The notes under the pieces are model-generated. The model was not told the DNA's origin, did not search any database, and saw only the letters and a list, made by a program, of their open reading frames with translations. From Streptomyces lacrimifluminis (GTDB taxonomy: Bacteria; Actinomycetota; Actinomycetes; Streptomycetales; Streptomycetaceae): DNA of 64,000 bases. Of the stretch, positions 1-9,392 are shown one piece after another (positions within the stretch are counted from its first letter, which is position 1; every line of letters starts with the position of its first letter). The stretch spans positions 1 through 64,000 of the forward strand of contig NZ_BMMU01000004.1 in NCBI RefSeq assembly GCF_014646095.1. The letters run 5' to 3'. Made by a program: the position numbers and the translations under genes.

Positions 1-2
1 CC

Positions 3-968
3 CCGGCGCCCGCCGCCACCTCCGGTGACGACGGCGCCTACGTCACCCCGCTGGTGCGCAAGCTCGCCGCCGAGAACGGCGTCGACCTGGGCTCCGTCAA
101 GGGCACCGGCGTCGGCGGTCGCATCCGCAAGCAGGACGTCCTGGCCGCCGCCGAGGCCGCGAAGGCCGCCGCGGCTGCTCCGGCGCCCGCCGCTGCCGCC
201 CCGGCCGCGTCCACGGCGCGCAAGGCCCCCGTTCTTGAGGTCTCGCCGCTGCGTGGCCAGACGGTCAAGATGACCCGCATCCGCAAGGTCATCGGCGACA
301 ACATGGTCAAGGCGCTGCGCGAGCAGGCGCAGCTGTCCTCGGTCGTCGAGGTGGACATCACCCGCCTGATGAAGCTCCGCGCGCAGGCGAAGGACTCCTT
401 CGCGGCCCGTGAGGGCGTCAAGCTCTCCCCGATGCCGTTCTTCGTGAAGGCGGCGGCCCAGGCGCTGAAGGCCTACCCGGTCATCAACGCCCGGATCAAC
501 GAGGCCGAGGGCACGATCACCTACTTCGACACCGAGAGCATCGGTATCGCGGTGGACTCCGAGAAGGGCCTGATGACCCCGGTCATCAAGCACGCGGGCG
601 ACCTCAACATCGCCGGTATCTCCAAGGCCACGGCCGAGCTCGCGGGCAAGGTCCGGGCCAACAAGATCACCCCGGACGAGCTGTCCGGCGCGACCTTCAC
701 CATCTCCAACACCGGCTCGCGCGGCGCGCTCTTCGACACGATCATCGTGCCGCCGAACCAGGTCGCCATCCTGGGCATCGGCGCGACGGTCAAGCGCCCG
801 GCGGTCATCGAGACGGAGGAGGGCACGGTCATCGGCGTACGCGACATGACGTACCTGACCCTGTCCTACGACCACCGCCTGGTCGACGGCGCCGACGCGG
901 CCCGTTACCTGACGGCCGTCAAGGCGATCCTGGAGGCGGGCGAGTTCGAGGTCGAGCTCGGCCTGTAA
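3..968 (+). CDS. sucB: 2-oxoacid dehydrogenase E2 acyltransferase (sucB), 3' part
   Basis: The 5' end lies outside the window; 321 codons remain, in frame from base 3. The visible protein starts in an Ala/Pro linker, then has a peripheral-subunit (E3) binding domain at about residues 13-50 (YVTPLVRKLA...GVGGRIRKQDV), a second Ala/Pro-rich linker, and the trimer-forming catalytic domain. The active-site motif DHRLVDG, with catalytic His at about visible residue 291, is intact near the C-terminus. The lipoyl domain(s) must lie upstream. This core subunit transfers succinyl (or acetyl) groups to CoA on lipoyl-lysine arms. Gene order points to the SucB type, but acetyl- versus succinyltransferase cannot be settled from this part alone. 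Its lipoyl group depends on LipB/LipA, encoded at 14.2-16.2 kb. Confidence 0.93.
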   Translation, partial: PAPAATSGDDGAYVTPLVRKLAAENGVDLGSVKGTGVGGRIRKQDVLAAAEAAKAAAAAPAPAAAAPAASTARKAPVLEVSPLRGQTVKMTRIRKVIGDNMVKALREQAQLSSVVEVDITRLMKLRAQAKDSFAAREGVKLSPMPFFVKAAAQALKAYPVINARINEAEGTITYFDTESIGIAVDSEKGLMTPVIKHAGDLNIAGISKATAELAGKVRANKITPDELSGATFTISNTGSRGALFDTIIVPPNQVAILGIGATVKRPAVIETEEGTVIGVRDMTYLTLSYDHRLVDGADAARYLTAVKAILEAGEFEVELGL

Positions 969-992
969 CCAGCCGCCTGGGATCAACGAGTA

Positions 993-1034
993 CGACGGTG
1001 CCCCGTCCGGAGTCTTCCGGACGGGGCACCGTCG
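993..1034 (+). terminator. 18-bp perfect stem-loop after sucB
   Basis: The arms at 993-1010 and 1017-1034 are perfectly complementary (CGACGGTGCCCCGTCCGG and its reverse complement) with a 6-base loop, AGTCTT. It lies 25 bases after the sucB stop. There is no U-tract, as is usual for Streptomyces terminators. Confidence 0.8.
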
Positions 1035-1216
1035 CTTCCCTTCGGCCTCTTCCCAGCGGGCCTCCGTACCCGCTGTGGCGTGGGCCCTGTCCGGCCTGTA
1101 ACGCTCGTCTCACGTTCGGCCGCACCGGCGCCCGGAACCCCGCTGGGCAGGGACGCGGCCGTATTGTCTATAGGTCAACGCCCCTGGGGCCGAAGCCCCT
1201 CCCTCAAGGAGCCCTC

Positions 1217-1840
1217 ATGACCGCGCCCGTCGTCCACTCGCTGCGCGAGCAGATCCGCGAGCACATCGTGGAGGGGATCGTCAGCGGGCGCTGGAAGCCG
1301 GGCGAGCGGATCGTCGAGCGCCGGATCGCGACCGAGCTGGAGGTCAGCCAGACCCCCGTACGGGAGGCGCTGCGCGAGCTGGAGTCGCTGCGGCTGATCG
1401 AGTCGGCCCCCAACAAGGGCGTGCGCGTACGGAATCTGACCGCCGCCGACCTGGAGGAGAGCTACCCCGTCCGGGCCGGCCTGGAGGCCATCGCGGCGGA
1501 GCTGGCGGCCGGGAAGCTGGCGGACGACTGCTCGGCCCTCGAACCGCATGTCGCCGCCCTGTACGAGGCCGACCGCGCGTCGGACGGAACCGGCCAGGTC
1601 AGGCACACGGTGGCGTTCCACCGCGAGATGGTGCGCGCGGCCGGGAACTCGGTACTGCTGCACACCTGGGAGGGGCTGGGCATCGAGGTGTTCACGGCCC
1701 TGTCGATCCGCTGGCTGGGGACGGTCCAGCAGTCGTACGCGGAGGAGCACGAGGAGCTGGTCGCCGCGTTCCGCCGCCGGGATCCACGGATCGCCGAGCT
1801 GGTGAAGGCCCATGTTCTGGGGTGCGCGCCGCAAGCCTGA
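1217..1840 (+). CDS. GntR-family (FCD) transcriptional regulator
   Basis: 207 aa. An N-terminal winged helix covers about residues 8-70 (SLREQIREHIVEGIVSG, then RIATELEVSQTPVREALREL, the canonical GntR recognition helix), followed by an all-helical FCD effector domain to the C-terminus. ATG 1217 is chosen because AAGGAG at 1206-1211 precedes it; in-frame codons further upstream lack such a site. FCD-type GntR proteins bind small carboxylates. The gene sits between two 2-oxoacid dehydrogenase genes, and a strong palindrome lies between it and aceE, so control of aceE and of itself is a reasonable inference, as with E. coli PdhR. Confidence 0.9.
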   Translation: MTAPVVHSLREQIREHIVEGIVSGRWKPGERIVERRIATELEVSQTPVREALRELESLRLIESAPNKGVRVRNLTAADLEESYPVRAGLEAIAAELAAGKLADDCSALEPHVAALYEADRASDGTGQVRHTVAFHREMVRAAGNSVLLHTWEGLGIEVFTALSIRWLGTVQQSYAEEHEELVAAFRRRDPRIAELVKAHVLGCAPQA

Positions 1841-1961
1841 CGCAAGCGAGCCTTTAGCCGCTCACCTGCGGAAACAGCCAAAATTGCGGCACCCGGTGCC
1901 CGCCCGAAAGGCACCCCGTGCCTACTTTCTCGTGATCAAGAGGTTTTGCCTCTCAACCCTT

Positions 1962-1978
1962 TGATCGATCATCGATCA
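1962..1978. promoter_or_regulatory. Palindromic operator candidate upstream of aceE
   Basis: TGATCGAT-C-ATCGATCA is a perfect 8-bp inverted repeat around one base in the 284-bp gap between the GntR gene and aceE. Its size and symmetry suit a GntR dimer. The link to the adjacent regulator is inferred. Confidence 0.5.
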
Positions 1979-2124
1979 GCGAGTTAGAGTCGCCGACAGG
2001 GCTCAATGACGGAGTCACAAAACCGACCCCGCCCAGAGCCCTCAGCCCTGTCCTGCCAAAGACCAAGGGCACCCCCGAACCCTTACCTACGAGGGAACCC
2101 CCTTCGACTGAGGAAGGCGGCGAC

Positions 2125-4827
2125 ATGACCGACCCCAAGGCCATCCAGCCGAGCGAGCTCGACCAGCTCCCTGACCGCGACCCCGAAGAGACCGCCGAAT
2201 GGCAGGCCTCCCTGGACGCGGTCACCAAGGCGGCTGGGCCGCACCGTGCCGCGTATCTGATGCGCCGCACACTGGAGCGCGCCGAGGGCAACGGCATCGC
2301 GCTGCCCAAGCTCCTGGAGACGGACTACGTCAACACCATCCCCACCGCCGCCGAGCCCTCGGTGGACGGCGACGAGGCGATGGAGCACCGGATCGCCGCC
2401 TGGAACCGCTGGAACGCGGCGGCCATGGTGACCCGGGGCAGCAAACACGGCGTGGGCGGCCACATCGCCACCTTCGCCTCGGCCGCCTGGCTGTACGAGA
2501 CCGGCTTCAACCACTTCTTCCGAGGCAAGGAGGGGGACGGCTCCGGCGACCAGCTGTACATCCAGGGCCACGCCTCCCCCGGTATCTACGCCCGCGCATT
2601 CCTCGACGGCCGGCTGACCGAGGGCCACCTCGACAGGTTCCGGCAGGAGGCGGGCGGCAACGGCCTGCCGTCCTACCCGCACCCGCGCCGGCTGCCCTGG
2701 CTGTGGGAGTTCCCGACGGTGTCGATGGGCCTCGGCCCGCTGTCGGCGATCTACCAGGCGCGCTTCAACCGTTACCTCACCAACCGCAACATCAAGGACG
2801 TCTCCGCGTCCCACGTCTGGGCGTTCCTCGGCGACGGCGAAATGGACGAGCCGGAGTCGACGGCCGCCCTCGCGCTCGCCTCCCGCGAGGGCCTGGACAA
2901 CCTCACGTTCGTCATCAACTGCAACCTCCAGCGGCTCGACGGGCCGGTCCGCGCGAACTTCAAGATCGTGCAGGAGCTGGAGGCACAGTTCCGCGGCGCG
3001 GGCTGGAACGTCGTCAAGACCCTCTGGGGTACGGCGTGGGACGAGCTGTTCCAGCTCGACACCACGGGCGCGCTCGTACGGAGGCTCCGCGAGGTTCCGG
3101 ACGCCCAGGTGCAGACGTACCAGACGCGCGACGCCGCCTACATCCGCGCCGACTTCTTCGGCAAGGACCCGGCGCTCGCCGAGATGGCGAAGCTGCTGAG
3201 CGACGACAGGATCCTGGAGTGTTTCCACCTCTCGCGCGGTGGTCACGAGTCCCGCAAGGTGTACGCGGCCTACAAGGCGGCGGTCGAGTTCAAGGGCGCG
3301 CCGACGGTCATCCTGGCCCAGACGGTCAAGGGCTTCACCCTGGGCGAGGGCTTCGCGTCGAAGAACGCCAACCACCAGATGAAGAAGCTGTCGGTGGACG
3401 AGTTCAAGCAGATGCGTGACCTGCTCGAACTCCCCGTCTCCGACGCGCAGTTCGTCGACGGAGTCGTTCCCTACGGCCACCCCGGCGCCGACTCTCCCGA
3501 GGTCCGTTACCTCCAGGAGCGCCGCGCGGCCCTCGGCGGCCCGGCCCCCGCCCGCCGTACGCACGCACTCGCCCCTCTCCCCGCTCCTTCGGAGAAGGCG
3601 TTCACGTCGTTCGACAAGGGCTCCGGCTCGCAGAACGTGGCGACCACGATGGCCTTCGTGCGCCTGGTGAAGGACCTGGTCCGCGACAAGGAGACGGGCC
3701 GGCGCTGGGTGCCGATCGTGCCGGACGAGGCACGCACCTTCGGCATGGAGTCGCTGTTCCCGTCCCTCGGGATCTACTCCCCCAAGGGCCAGACGTACGA
3801 GCCGGTCGACCGCGACCAGCTGATGTACTACAAGGAGGCCAAGGACGGCCAGATCCTCAACGAGGGGATCACCGAGGCCGGTTCCATGGCGGACTTCATC
3901 GCCGCGTCGACGTCGTACTCGACGCACGGCGAGCCGATGATCCCCTTCTACATCTTCTACTCGATGTTCGGCTGGCAGCGCACGGCCGACCAGATGTGGC
4001 AGCTCGGCGACCAGCTCGGCCGCGGCTTCCTGGTCGGCGCGACGGCCGGCCGTACGACGCTGACGGGCGAGGGCCTCCAGCACGCGGACGGCCACTCCCC
4101 GGTGATCGCCGCGACGAACCCGGCCGCGTTGTCGTACGACCCGGCCTTCGCGTACGAGGTCGCGGTGATCGTGCGTGACGGTCTGCGCCGTATGTACGGC
4201 GAGACGGCGCCCGGCGAGGACCCGAACGTCTTCTACTACCTGACCGTCTACAACGAGCCGATCCCGCAGCCCGCGAAGCCGTCGGCCCCGGGACTCGACG
4301 AGGCCATCGTCAAGGGCCTGTACCGCTTCAACACGGCGGAGTCGGCGGGGCTCTCACCGGTCGCCAACGCGCCGCGCATCCAGCTGCTCGGCTCCGGTAC
4401 GGCGATCCACTGGGCCCTGGACGCGCAGCGGCTGCTCGCCGAGGAGTGGGGCGTGGCGGCGGACGTGTGGTCGGCGACGTCCTGGACCGAGCTGCGGCGG
4501 GACGCGCTGGACGCGGATGCGGCGCTGCTGCGGGGCGAGGAGCGGATGCCGTACGTCCGTCAGGCCCTCCAGGGGGCCGAGGGGCCGGTGCTGGCGGTGT
4601 CGGACTACATGCGTCAGGTCCCCGACCAGATCGCCCAGTGGGTCGAGCAGGACTACTCGTCGCTGGGCGCGGACGGATTCGGCCTGTCGGACACGCGTGC
4701 CGCGGCACGCCGGCACTTCGGGGTCGACGCGGAGTCGATCGTCGTGGCGGCGCTGGCGCAGTTGGCTCGGCGGGGCGAAGTCAAGGCCACGGCGGTGAAG
4801 GAGGCGCGGGAGCGGTACGGGTTGTAG
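2125..4827 (+). CDS. aceE: Pyruvate dehydrogenase E1 component, homodimeric type (AceE)
   Basis: 900 aa, the normal length of the homodimeric AceE family. It decarboxylates pyruvate with thiamine diphosphate and passes the acetyl group to the lipoyl arm of E2, feeding acetyl-CoA to the TCA cycle. The ThDP/Mg motif is visible at about residues 236-265 ([10 protein letters not shown] ... [11 protein letters not shown]), and the family blocks HGSPGIYAR-like ([17 protein letters not shown]) and [12 protein letters not shown] are present. The start at 2125 is supported by AGGAAGG at 2111-2117. It is monocistronic, with a repeat-containing gap on its 3' side. No E2 or lpd follows, so those subunits are supplied from elsewhere. 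Confidence 0.97.
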   Translation: MTDPKAIQPSELDQLPDRDPEETAEWQASLDAVTKAAGPHRAAYLMRRTLERAEGNGIALPKLLETDYVNTIPTAAEPSVDGDEAMEHRIAAWNRWNAAAMVTRGSKHGVGGHIATFASAAWLYETGFNHFFRGKEGDGSGDQLYIQGHASPGIYARAFLDGRLTEGHLDRFRQEAGGNGLPSYPHPRRLPWLWEFPTVSMGLGPLSAIYQARFNRYLTNRNIKDVSASHVWAFLGDGEMDEPESTAALALASREGLDNLTFVINCNLQRLDGPVRANFKIVQELEAQFRGAGWNVVKTLWGTAWDELFQLDTTGALVRRLREVPDAQVQTYQTRDAAYIRADFFGKDPALAEMAKLLSDDRILECFHLSRGGHESRKVYAAYKAAVEFKGAPTVILAQTVKGFTLGEGFASKNANHQMKKLSVDEFKQMRDLLELPVSDAQFVDGVVPYGHPGADSPEVRYLQERRAALGGPAPARRTHALAPLPAPSEKAFTSFDKGSGSQNVATTMAFVRLVKDLVRDKETGRRWVPIVPDEARTFGMESLFPSLGIYSPKGQTYEPVDRDQLMYYKEAKDGQILNEGITEAGSMADFIAASTSYSTHGEPMIPFYIFYSMFGWQRTADQMWQLGDQLGRGFLVGATAGRTTLTGEGLQHADGHSPVIAATNPAALSYDPAFAYEVAVIVRDGLRRMYGETAPGEDPNVFYYLTVYNEPIPQPAKPSAPGLDEAIVKGLYRFNTAESAGLSPVANAPRIQLLGSGTAIHWALDAQRLLAEEWGVAADVWSATSWTELRRDALDADAALLRGEERMPYVRQALQGAEGPVLAVSDYMRQVPDQIAQWVEQDYSSLGADGFGLSDTRAAARRHFGVDAESIVVAALAQLARRGEVKATAVKEARERYGL

Positions 4828-4957
4828 GGGGTTGTTTTCCCACCCGCCCGTTTCCAGTCCGTTCGCCGGGCGCCCTCGAACCACTTGAGCGCGCCCGGCG
4901 ACCGACGGCAGGGCCCGTACAGCCCAGGCAGCACCCCTCAGGCCCGGCCCGCGCTTT

Positions 4958-5095
4958 CAGCCCGTCCGGGGGTCCTCCCCTCTGGGGGGAGTTTGAGGAC
5001 GAGCGCCTTCGGCGCGAAGGGGGCCTGGGGGCGCAGTCCCCAGGTACGGGATGGGACGGGTAGGGGCGGCGGGGGCGAAGAACCCCTCGCGCACC
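4958..5095. repeat. Dispersed Streptomyces intergenic repeat, copy 1, with nested micro-element
   Basis: The block from CAGCCCGTCCGG through TTTGAGGACGAGCGCC, GGGGGCGCAGTCCCC and GGGATGGGACGGGTAGGGG is shared, in reverse orientation, with 15,070-15,138 and 39,940-40,051. It contains several hairpins and may act as a terminator after aceE. In this copy a palindromic stretch of about 24 bp (4968-4991) interrupts the otherwise shared CCGTCCGG/TTTGAGG junction. Confidence 0.7.
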
Positions 5096-5113
5096 CCCAG
5101 GCATCATGAACCC

Positions 5114-6139
5114 ATGCGCGCTGCCCGTCTCATCAAAATGGTGCTGCTGCTCCAGTCCACGCCCTCCATGACCGCCGCCGAGCTGGCCCGGGAACTGGAG
5201 GTGTCCGAGCGCACCGTCACCCGGGACGCACAGGCCCTGTCCGAGGCGGGCGTGCCCGTGTACGCCGACCGGGGGCGGGCCGGCGGATACCGGCTGATCG
5301 GCGGATACCGGACCCGCCTCACCGGACTGGCCCGCGGCGAGGCGGAGGCACTGTTCCTGAGCGGGGTACCGGGCGCCCTGCGCGAGATGGGGCTGGAGGA
5401 CACCGCCTCGGCGGCCCGCCTCAAGGTGGCCGCCGCTCTGCTGCCCTCCCTCCGCGACGCCCCCCGCACAGCCGCCCAACGCTTCCATCTGGACGCGCCC
5501 GCCTGGTTCAGCGAGCCCACCGTCCCCGAGTTGCTGCCCGCTGTGGCGGACGCGGTGTGGGACGACCGTCCGGTCCTGGCCCGCTACCGGCGCGGCCCCG
5601 GTGACACCGACGTGGAGCGCACGTTGGAGCCGTACGGGCTCGTCCTCAAGGCGGGCGTCTGGTATCTGTGCGCCCGGGTGCCCGAACACGCCGGTCCCGA
5701 GCCCGGACCCGGGCCCTTCCGGGTGTACCGCGTCGACCGCTTCACCTCCGTCCAGGTCACCGGCCAGGCCCCCGGCCCCCACGCACGCTTCACGCGCGAC
5801 GCCGGCTTCGACCTGCCGGCGTTTTGGGAGGAGCGGGCGGAGCAGTTCGCGCGGTCGATCCTGCGCGCCGAGGTCGTCGTACGGCTCTCGGCGGAGGGGG
5901 CGCGCAGACTGCCGTACACCGTCGACCCCGTGTCCGCCCGGGACGCACTGTCGGCCGGTGGCGAGCCCGACGGGCAGGGCCGGGTCACCGTGACACTCGG
6001 CGTGGAGTCGGCGGAGGTCGCCCATACACAGCTGGCGGCGCTCGGGCCGGAGGCGGAGGTACTGGCGCCGCCGGAACTGCGGGCACGGTTCGCGCGGGAC
6101 GCGCAGCGGCTGGCGGCGCTGTACTCCTCCTCGGCGTGA
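5114..6139 (+). CDS. HTH/WYL-domain transcriptional regulator (YafY/PafC type)
   Basis: 341 aa. It begins with a DeoR/HTH_11-like winged helix (MTAAELARELEVSERTVTRDAQALSEAGVPVYADRG, about residues 16-52), followed by a linker and a WYL-type domain (LEPYGLVLKAGVWYLCARV, about residues 172-190) and a WCX-like C-terminal region. WYL proteins sense nucleic-acid or nucleotide ligands and act as regulators. ATG 5114 is chosen because the HTH begins right after it; no clear Shine-Dalgarno site precedes it, so it could be leaderless or start slightly differently. It is flanked by a repeat upstream and a DUF4240 gene downstream on the same strand. Confidence 0.88.
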   Translation: MRAARLIKMVLLLQSTPSMTAAELARELEVSERTVTRDAQALSEAGVPVYADRGRAGGYRLIGGYRTRLTGLARGEAEALFLSGVPGALREMGLEDTASAARLKVAAALLPSLRDAPRTAAQRFHLDAPAWFSEPTVPELLPAVADAVWDDRPVLARYRRGPGDTDVERTLEPYGLVLKAGVWYLCARVPEHAGPEPGPGPFRVYRVDRFTSVQVTGQAPGPHARFTRDAGFDLPAFWEERAEQFARSILRAEVVVRLSAEGARRLPYTVDPVSARDALSAGGEPDGQGRVTVTLGVESAEVAHTQLAALGPEAEVLAPPELRARFARDAQRLAALYSSSA

Positions 6140-6221
6140 GGCCCGCGGGCCTGTACACCCCATCACATTTCGCGTGCCTCCACGTGCGTCCCTCCCCTCC
6201 AGGCCCGATGCTGGACCCGTG

Positions 6222-6746
6222 ATGGACGAGACGGAGTTCTGGAAGCTGGTGGACGCGACCCGTGAGGCCGCCGAGGGTGACCCCGAGGACCAGGCCGATC
6301 TGCTGGTCGAGCAGTTGCTCCAGCTCGACCCCGACTCGGTGCTCGACTTCGCGCGGCATTTCGAGGCCCGCTACAACCGGGCCTACCGCTGGGACCTGTG
6401 GGGCGCCGCCCGGGTGCTGCTCGACGGGGCCGACGACGACGTCTTCGACTTCTTCCGGTGCTGGCTGATCGGCCAGGGCCGCGAGGTCTTCGAGGGCGCC
6501 CTGCACGGCGACCCGGACTCGCTCGCCGATCTCCTGGACGACTTCGACGCGGAGATCGACGGGGACGGCGAGGAGTTGGGCTACGCGGCCGACGAGGCGT
6601 ACGAGCAGCTCACCGGCACCGTCGCCCCGGACCTGGGCATCCCGCCCGCGCCCACGGAACCCGAGGGCACGCCGCTCGACCTGGAGGACGAAGGGGCGCT
6701 CGCCGACCGGTTTCCCAAGCTGTGGCAGCGGTTCAAGGGCGCCTGA
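6222..6746 (+). CDS. DUF4240-family protein
   Basis: 174 aa, acidic. The N-terminus (MDETEFWKLVDATRE) and the core (FARHFEARYNRAYRWDLWGAARVL, then DDDVFDFFRCWLIGQGREVFEGAL) match the DUF4240 family, found mainly in actinobacteria, whose function is unknown. ATG 6222 is chosen, with GTG 6219 directly before it as an alternative. It follows the WYL regulator by 82 bases on the same strand but no functional link is evident. Confidence 0.85.
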   Translation: MDETEFWKLVDATREAAEGDPEDQADLLVEQLLQLDPDSVLDFARHFEARYNRAYRWDLWGAARVLLDGADDDVFDFFRCWLIGQGREVFEGALHGDPDSLADLLDDFDAEIDGDGEELGYAADEAYEQLTGTVAPDLGIPPAPTEPEGTPLDLEDEGALADRFPKLWQRFKGA

Positions 6747-6805
6747 GAGCCCCGTAGGCCCCTCTTCCTCCTCGACCTGTTCCTCATCCCGCCCCGCCCT
6801 GTTTC

Positions 6806-7063
6806 TCAGGCTGCCGTGCGGCGGCGGGTCGGGTCCGACGGGATGTACGCCTGCTGCGCGGGGTCGGCCCGTACGGCGTGGTGGTGCATGGGGGCCGCGT
6901 TGGCCTGGTCGAGGGCTGACGCCGTGACCGCCGCCGGGCCCAGGACGACCGTCGCCACCGCGCAAAGCACGGTCCACGGGTTCCGCGCGGCCCCGGCCCA
7001 GCCGCCGGAAGACCTCGTGCCGCCGGCCCGCTCCACGGGGTTCGTACGACTGCTGCTGTTCAT
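6806..7063 (-). CDS. Small membrane-anchored or secreted protein
   Basis: 85 aa. One hydrophobic segment (WTVLCAVATVVLGPAAVTASALDQANAAP) lies near residues 30-55, preceded by a basic stretch, and resembles a signal peptide with a late AxA-like site (NAAP). The remainder is short, polar and His-rich at MHHHAV. GGAGGTGG sits 6 bases before ATG 7063, which decides the start over the in-frame GTG at 7072. No family recognised. Confidence 0.65.
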   Translation of the reverse strand: MNSSSRTNPVERAGGTRSSGGWAGAARNPWTVLCAVATVVLGPAAVTASALDQANAAPMHHHAVRADPAQQAYIPSDPTRRRTAA

Positions 7064-7180
7064 GATCCCCACCTCCGGTCAGTGCGTACGACGAAGGTAG
7101 GACGGGGAGTTGGGGCGCCTCGTTGAATGCGCTGTGGTGTCCCTGTGAGCCGGTGGGAGGCCGTGTGCGGCTCTGTCGGC

Positions 7181-7957
7181 TCAGCGTCGGCCCTGCAGAC
7201 GCGCCGCCGTCTGTCTGATCGCCGGGAGGCGGGCGGTGAGGGCGGCGCCGGGGCAGCTCGTCATGTAGCCGGCGTTGTGGCCCGCCAGGGCGGGCAGGGT
7301 GACGGCGGAGCCGGACGCGTAGCGGCTGAGGTCGTTGCTGGAGACCAGGCGTGCGCCGGCGCGCGGGTCGGTGCCCGAGAGGCCGAGTTTCCAGGCGGCG
7401 AGGGCGGCGATCGCGTCGGCCATGGCCTGCGGCACGGGCACGCCGGCGGTGAAGGTGCCGAGGGCGGCGATGCCGGCGGTGCGGTGGTTGAAGCCCTGGG
7501 TGTGGGCGCCGGTGACGGGACGGTCGACGCCGCCCGCGCGGCCTTCGTAGACGGTGCCGCAGCGGTCGACGACGAAGTTGTAGCCGATGTCGTCCCAGTC
7601 GCGGCTGCCGGTCTGGCCCGCGTACAGGTAGCGGATGATGCGGGGTGCGTCGGCGCAGTCGTAGCCGTTGGGCGAGTCGGTGTGGTGGACGAACACGGCG
7701 ACGACCCGGTCGTCGTAGCGCGGCGGCGGCTGCTCGCGTTCGGCGTCCGCGATCCAGGCGGTACGGGGCACGATGCGCGGCTTGGCGGCGGAGTGGGTGA
7801 CGGCCGGGCGGGCCGCGACGGGATGTGCCCCGCGAGAGGTCGTACGGTCGACGCCGGTCGCGCACAGGACCAGTCCGGCGGCGGCGGCGATTCCGGGCAG
7901 GCAGGCGAGCACGACGCGGGCGGCGCCCGGCACGCGGCGGACACGCGGGTTGCCCAT
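7181..7957 (-). CDS. Secreted PGRP/amidase_2-type peptidoglycan amidase
   Basis: 258 aa from ATG 7957 (AAGGGG just upstream); in-frame ATG 7975 and GTG 8026 are alternatives. An arginine-containing N-terminus and a hydrophobic stretch (VVLACLPGIAAAAGLVLC) form a signal peptide. The domain that follows is the N-acetylmuramoyl-L-alanine amidase/PGRP fold: zinc-binding His in FVHHTDS (His91), the block RDWDDIGYNFVVDRCGTVYEGR, the second His in TGAHTQGFNHRT, and Cys in SCPG near the C-terminus. All three zinc ligands are present, so it is probably an active cell-wall hydrolase. It is divergent from the MarP-like protease gene. Confidence 0.92.
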   Translation of the reverse strand: MGNPRVRRVPGAARVVLACLPGIAAAAGLVLCATGVDRTTSRGAHPVAARPAVTHSAAKPRIVPRTAWIADAEREQPPPRYDDRVVAVFVHHTDSPNGYDCADAPRIIRYLYAGQTGSRDWDDIGYNFVVDRCGTVYEGRAGGVDRPVTGAHTQGFNHRTAGIAALGTFTAGVPVPQAMADAIAALAAWKLGLSGTDPRAGARLVSSNDLSRYASGSAVTLPALAGHNAGYMTSCPGAALTARLPAIRQTAARLQGRR

Positions 7958-8189
7958 GGACCCCTTGGACCCCATGGGCCCCACTGTGGGCCGGTTCGGT
8001 TCCGTCCGCGATGTGTGGTGTGCCACTTGGTGGAACCAACGTCCCGGTGCGGGACGTTTTTAGGGGTCCAGGCGCCGGATGCGCGCATGTGACTGATCGG
8101 CGACTGATCACCGGGCCCGTCCCGCGCGTACTACCGCATGCGAAGTGTGTGTACGGGGGACCAAGGGGTCCAGAAGAAAGGCGGCCGGA

Positions 8190-9374
8190 GTGGACCTGCT
8201 CGACATCCTGCTGTTGCTGGTGATCGTCGGCTACGCGGCGTCCGGATACCGGCGTGGCCTGGTGGCGGGCTGTGTCTCTCTGGCCGGGTTCGTGGGCGGC
8301 GCCGTCATCGGGGTGTGGGTGCTGCCCTGGATCATGGAGCTGGTGGAGGCGGGGACGCCCGGGGCGACGATGACGGCCGTGCTCACGGTGCTGGTGCCGG
8401 CCGTGGTGGGCCACGAACTGATGGGCAGGTTCGCGCTGAGGCTGCGCCGCGAGCTGGACCGGGGGCCGCTGCGGGTCGCCGACGGCGCCGGCGGGGCCGT
8501 GGCCAACGCGGTCGCCGTGCTGATCGTGGCCTGGGTGGCCGCGAGCGTGCTGGGCGCCTCCTCCTCGCCGGTGGTCACGACGGCGATCCGGGACTCGGCG
8601 CTGCTGGGCGCTGTGCAGGACGCGATGCCGGAGACCACCCCGACCTGGTTCTCGCGGGCCACGTCCGCGCTCACCCAGGCGGGCTTCCCGCAGGTCTTCA
8701 ACCCTTTCGAGAACGAACCGGCGACGAGCGTCGCCAAGCCCACCGGGGACAGTGTCACGGCGAGCGCGACGAACGCGGCCAAGCTGAGCACGGTCAAGGT
8801 CGAGGGCGTCGCCGGCGACCAGGGCCGCGAGGGCAGTGGTTTCGTGTACGCGGCCCGGCATGTGATGACCAACGCCCATGTGGTGGCGGGCATCGACAAC
8901 CCGACCGTCCGGGTCGGCGGAGTCGGGACGGCGCACGAGGCCCGGGTGGTGCTCTTCGACCCCGAGAAGGACGTGGCCGTGCTGTACGTCCCCGATCTGC
9001 GCGCACCCGTCCTACGCTTCGACGACAGTGCGAAGCGGGGCGACTCGGCGGTGGTCGCGGGCTATCCGCAGGACGGTGACCTGAATCTGCAGGCCGCCAC
9101 GGTCGCCGACAAGGTGCGGGCGAGGGGCCAGAACATCTACAACAGCGAGACCGTGACCCGCGAGATCTACTCGATCCGCTCGACCGTCCGCCCTGGCAAC
9201 TCCGGCGGCCCGCTCCTCACCACCGACGGCAAGGTGTTCGGCGTGGTCTTCGCCCGCTCCACGTCCGACGCCGAGACGGGTTACGTCCTGACGGTGGACG
9301 AGGTCTCCGGCGACGCCGAACGCGCGGCGACCGCGACGGCGGCGGTGGACACGGGCGACCTGGTCACGTCCTAG
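8190..9374 (+). CDS. MarP-like membrane-anchored periplasmic serine protease
   Basis: 394 aa, close to mycobacterial MarP (Rv3671c, 397 aa). The N-terminal third is a CvpA-like membrane domain with about four hydrophobic helices (VDLLDILLLLVIVGYAASGYRRG onwards). The rest is a chymotrypsin-fold protease with His230 in TNAHVVAG, Asp261 in EKDVAVLY and Ser338 in RPGNSGGPLL. In MarP this protease acts on periplasmic substrates under acid stress and controls peptidoglycan hydrolase maturation. The divergently transcribed neighbour is a peptidoglycan amidase, which fits. GTG 8190 is chosen because the first helix begins there and AAAGG precedes it. Confidence 0.92.
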   Translation: MDLLDILLLLVIVGYAASGYRRGLVAGCVSLAGFVGGAVIGVWVLPWIMELVEAGTPGATMTAVLTVLVPAVVGHELMGRFALRLRRELDRGPLRVADGAGGAVANAVAVLIVAWVAASVLGASSSPVVTTAIRDSALLGAVQDAMPETTPTWFSRATSALTQAGFPQVFNPFENEPATSVAKPTGDSVTASATNAAKLSTVKVEGVAGDQGREGSGFVYAARHVMTNAHVVAGIDNPTVRVGGVGTAHEARVVLFDPEKDVAVLYVPDLRAPVLRFDDSAKRGDSAVVAGYPQDGDLNLQAATVADKVRARGQNIYNSETVTREIYSIRSTVRPGNSGGPLLTTDGKVFGVVFARSTSDAETGYVLTVDEVSGDAERAATATAAVDTGDLVTS

Positions 9375-9392
9375 CCGCCCGCACCTGGGTGG

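Noticed and set aside
2083..4095. Long antisense frame (670 aa) opposite aceE
   Set aside because: It is a GC-bias shadow of aceE with no domain and very Arg/Val/Leu-rich composition.
5985..8936. 983-aa antisense frame across several genes
   Set aside because: It runs through four confirmed genes on either strand and has no recognisable domain.
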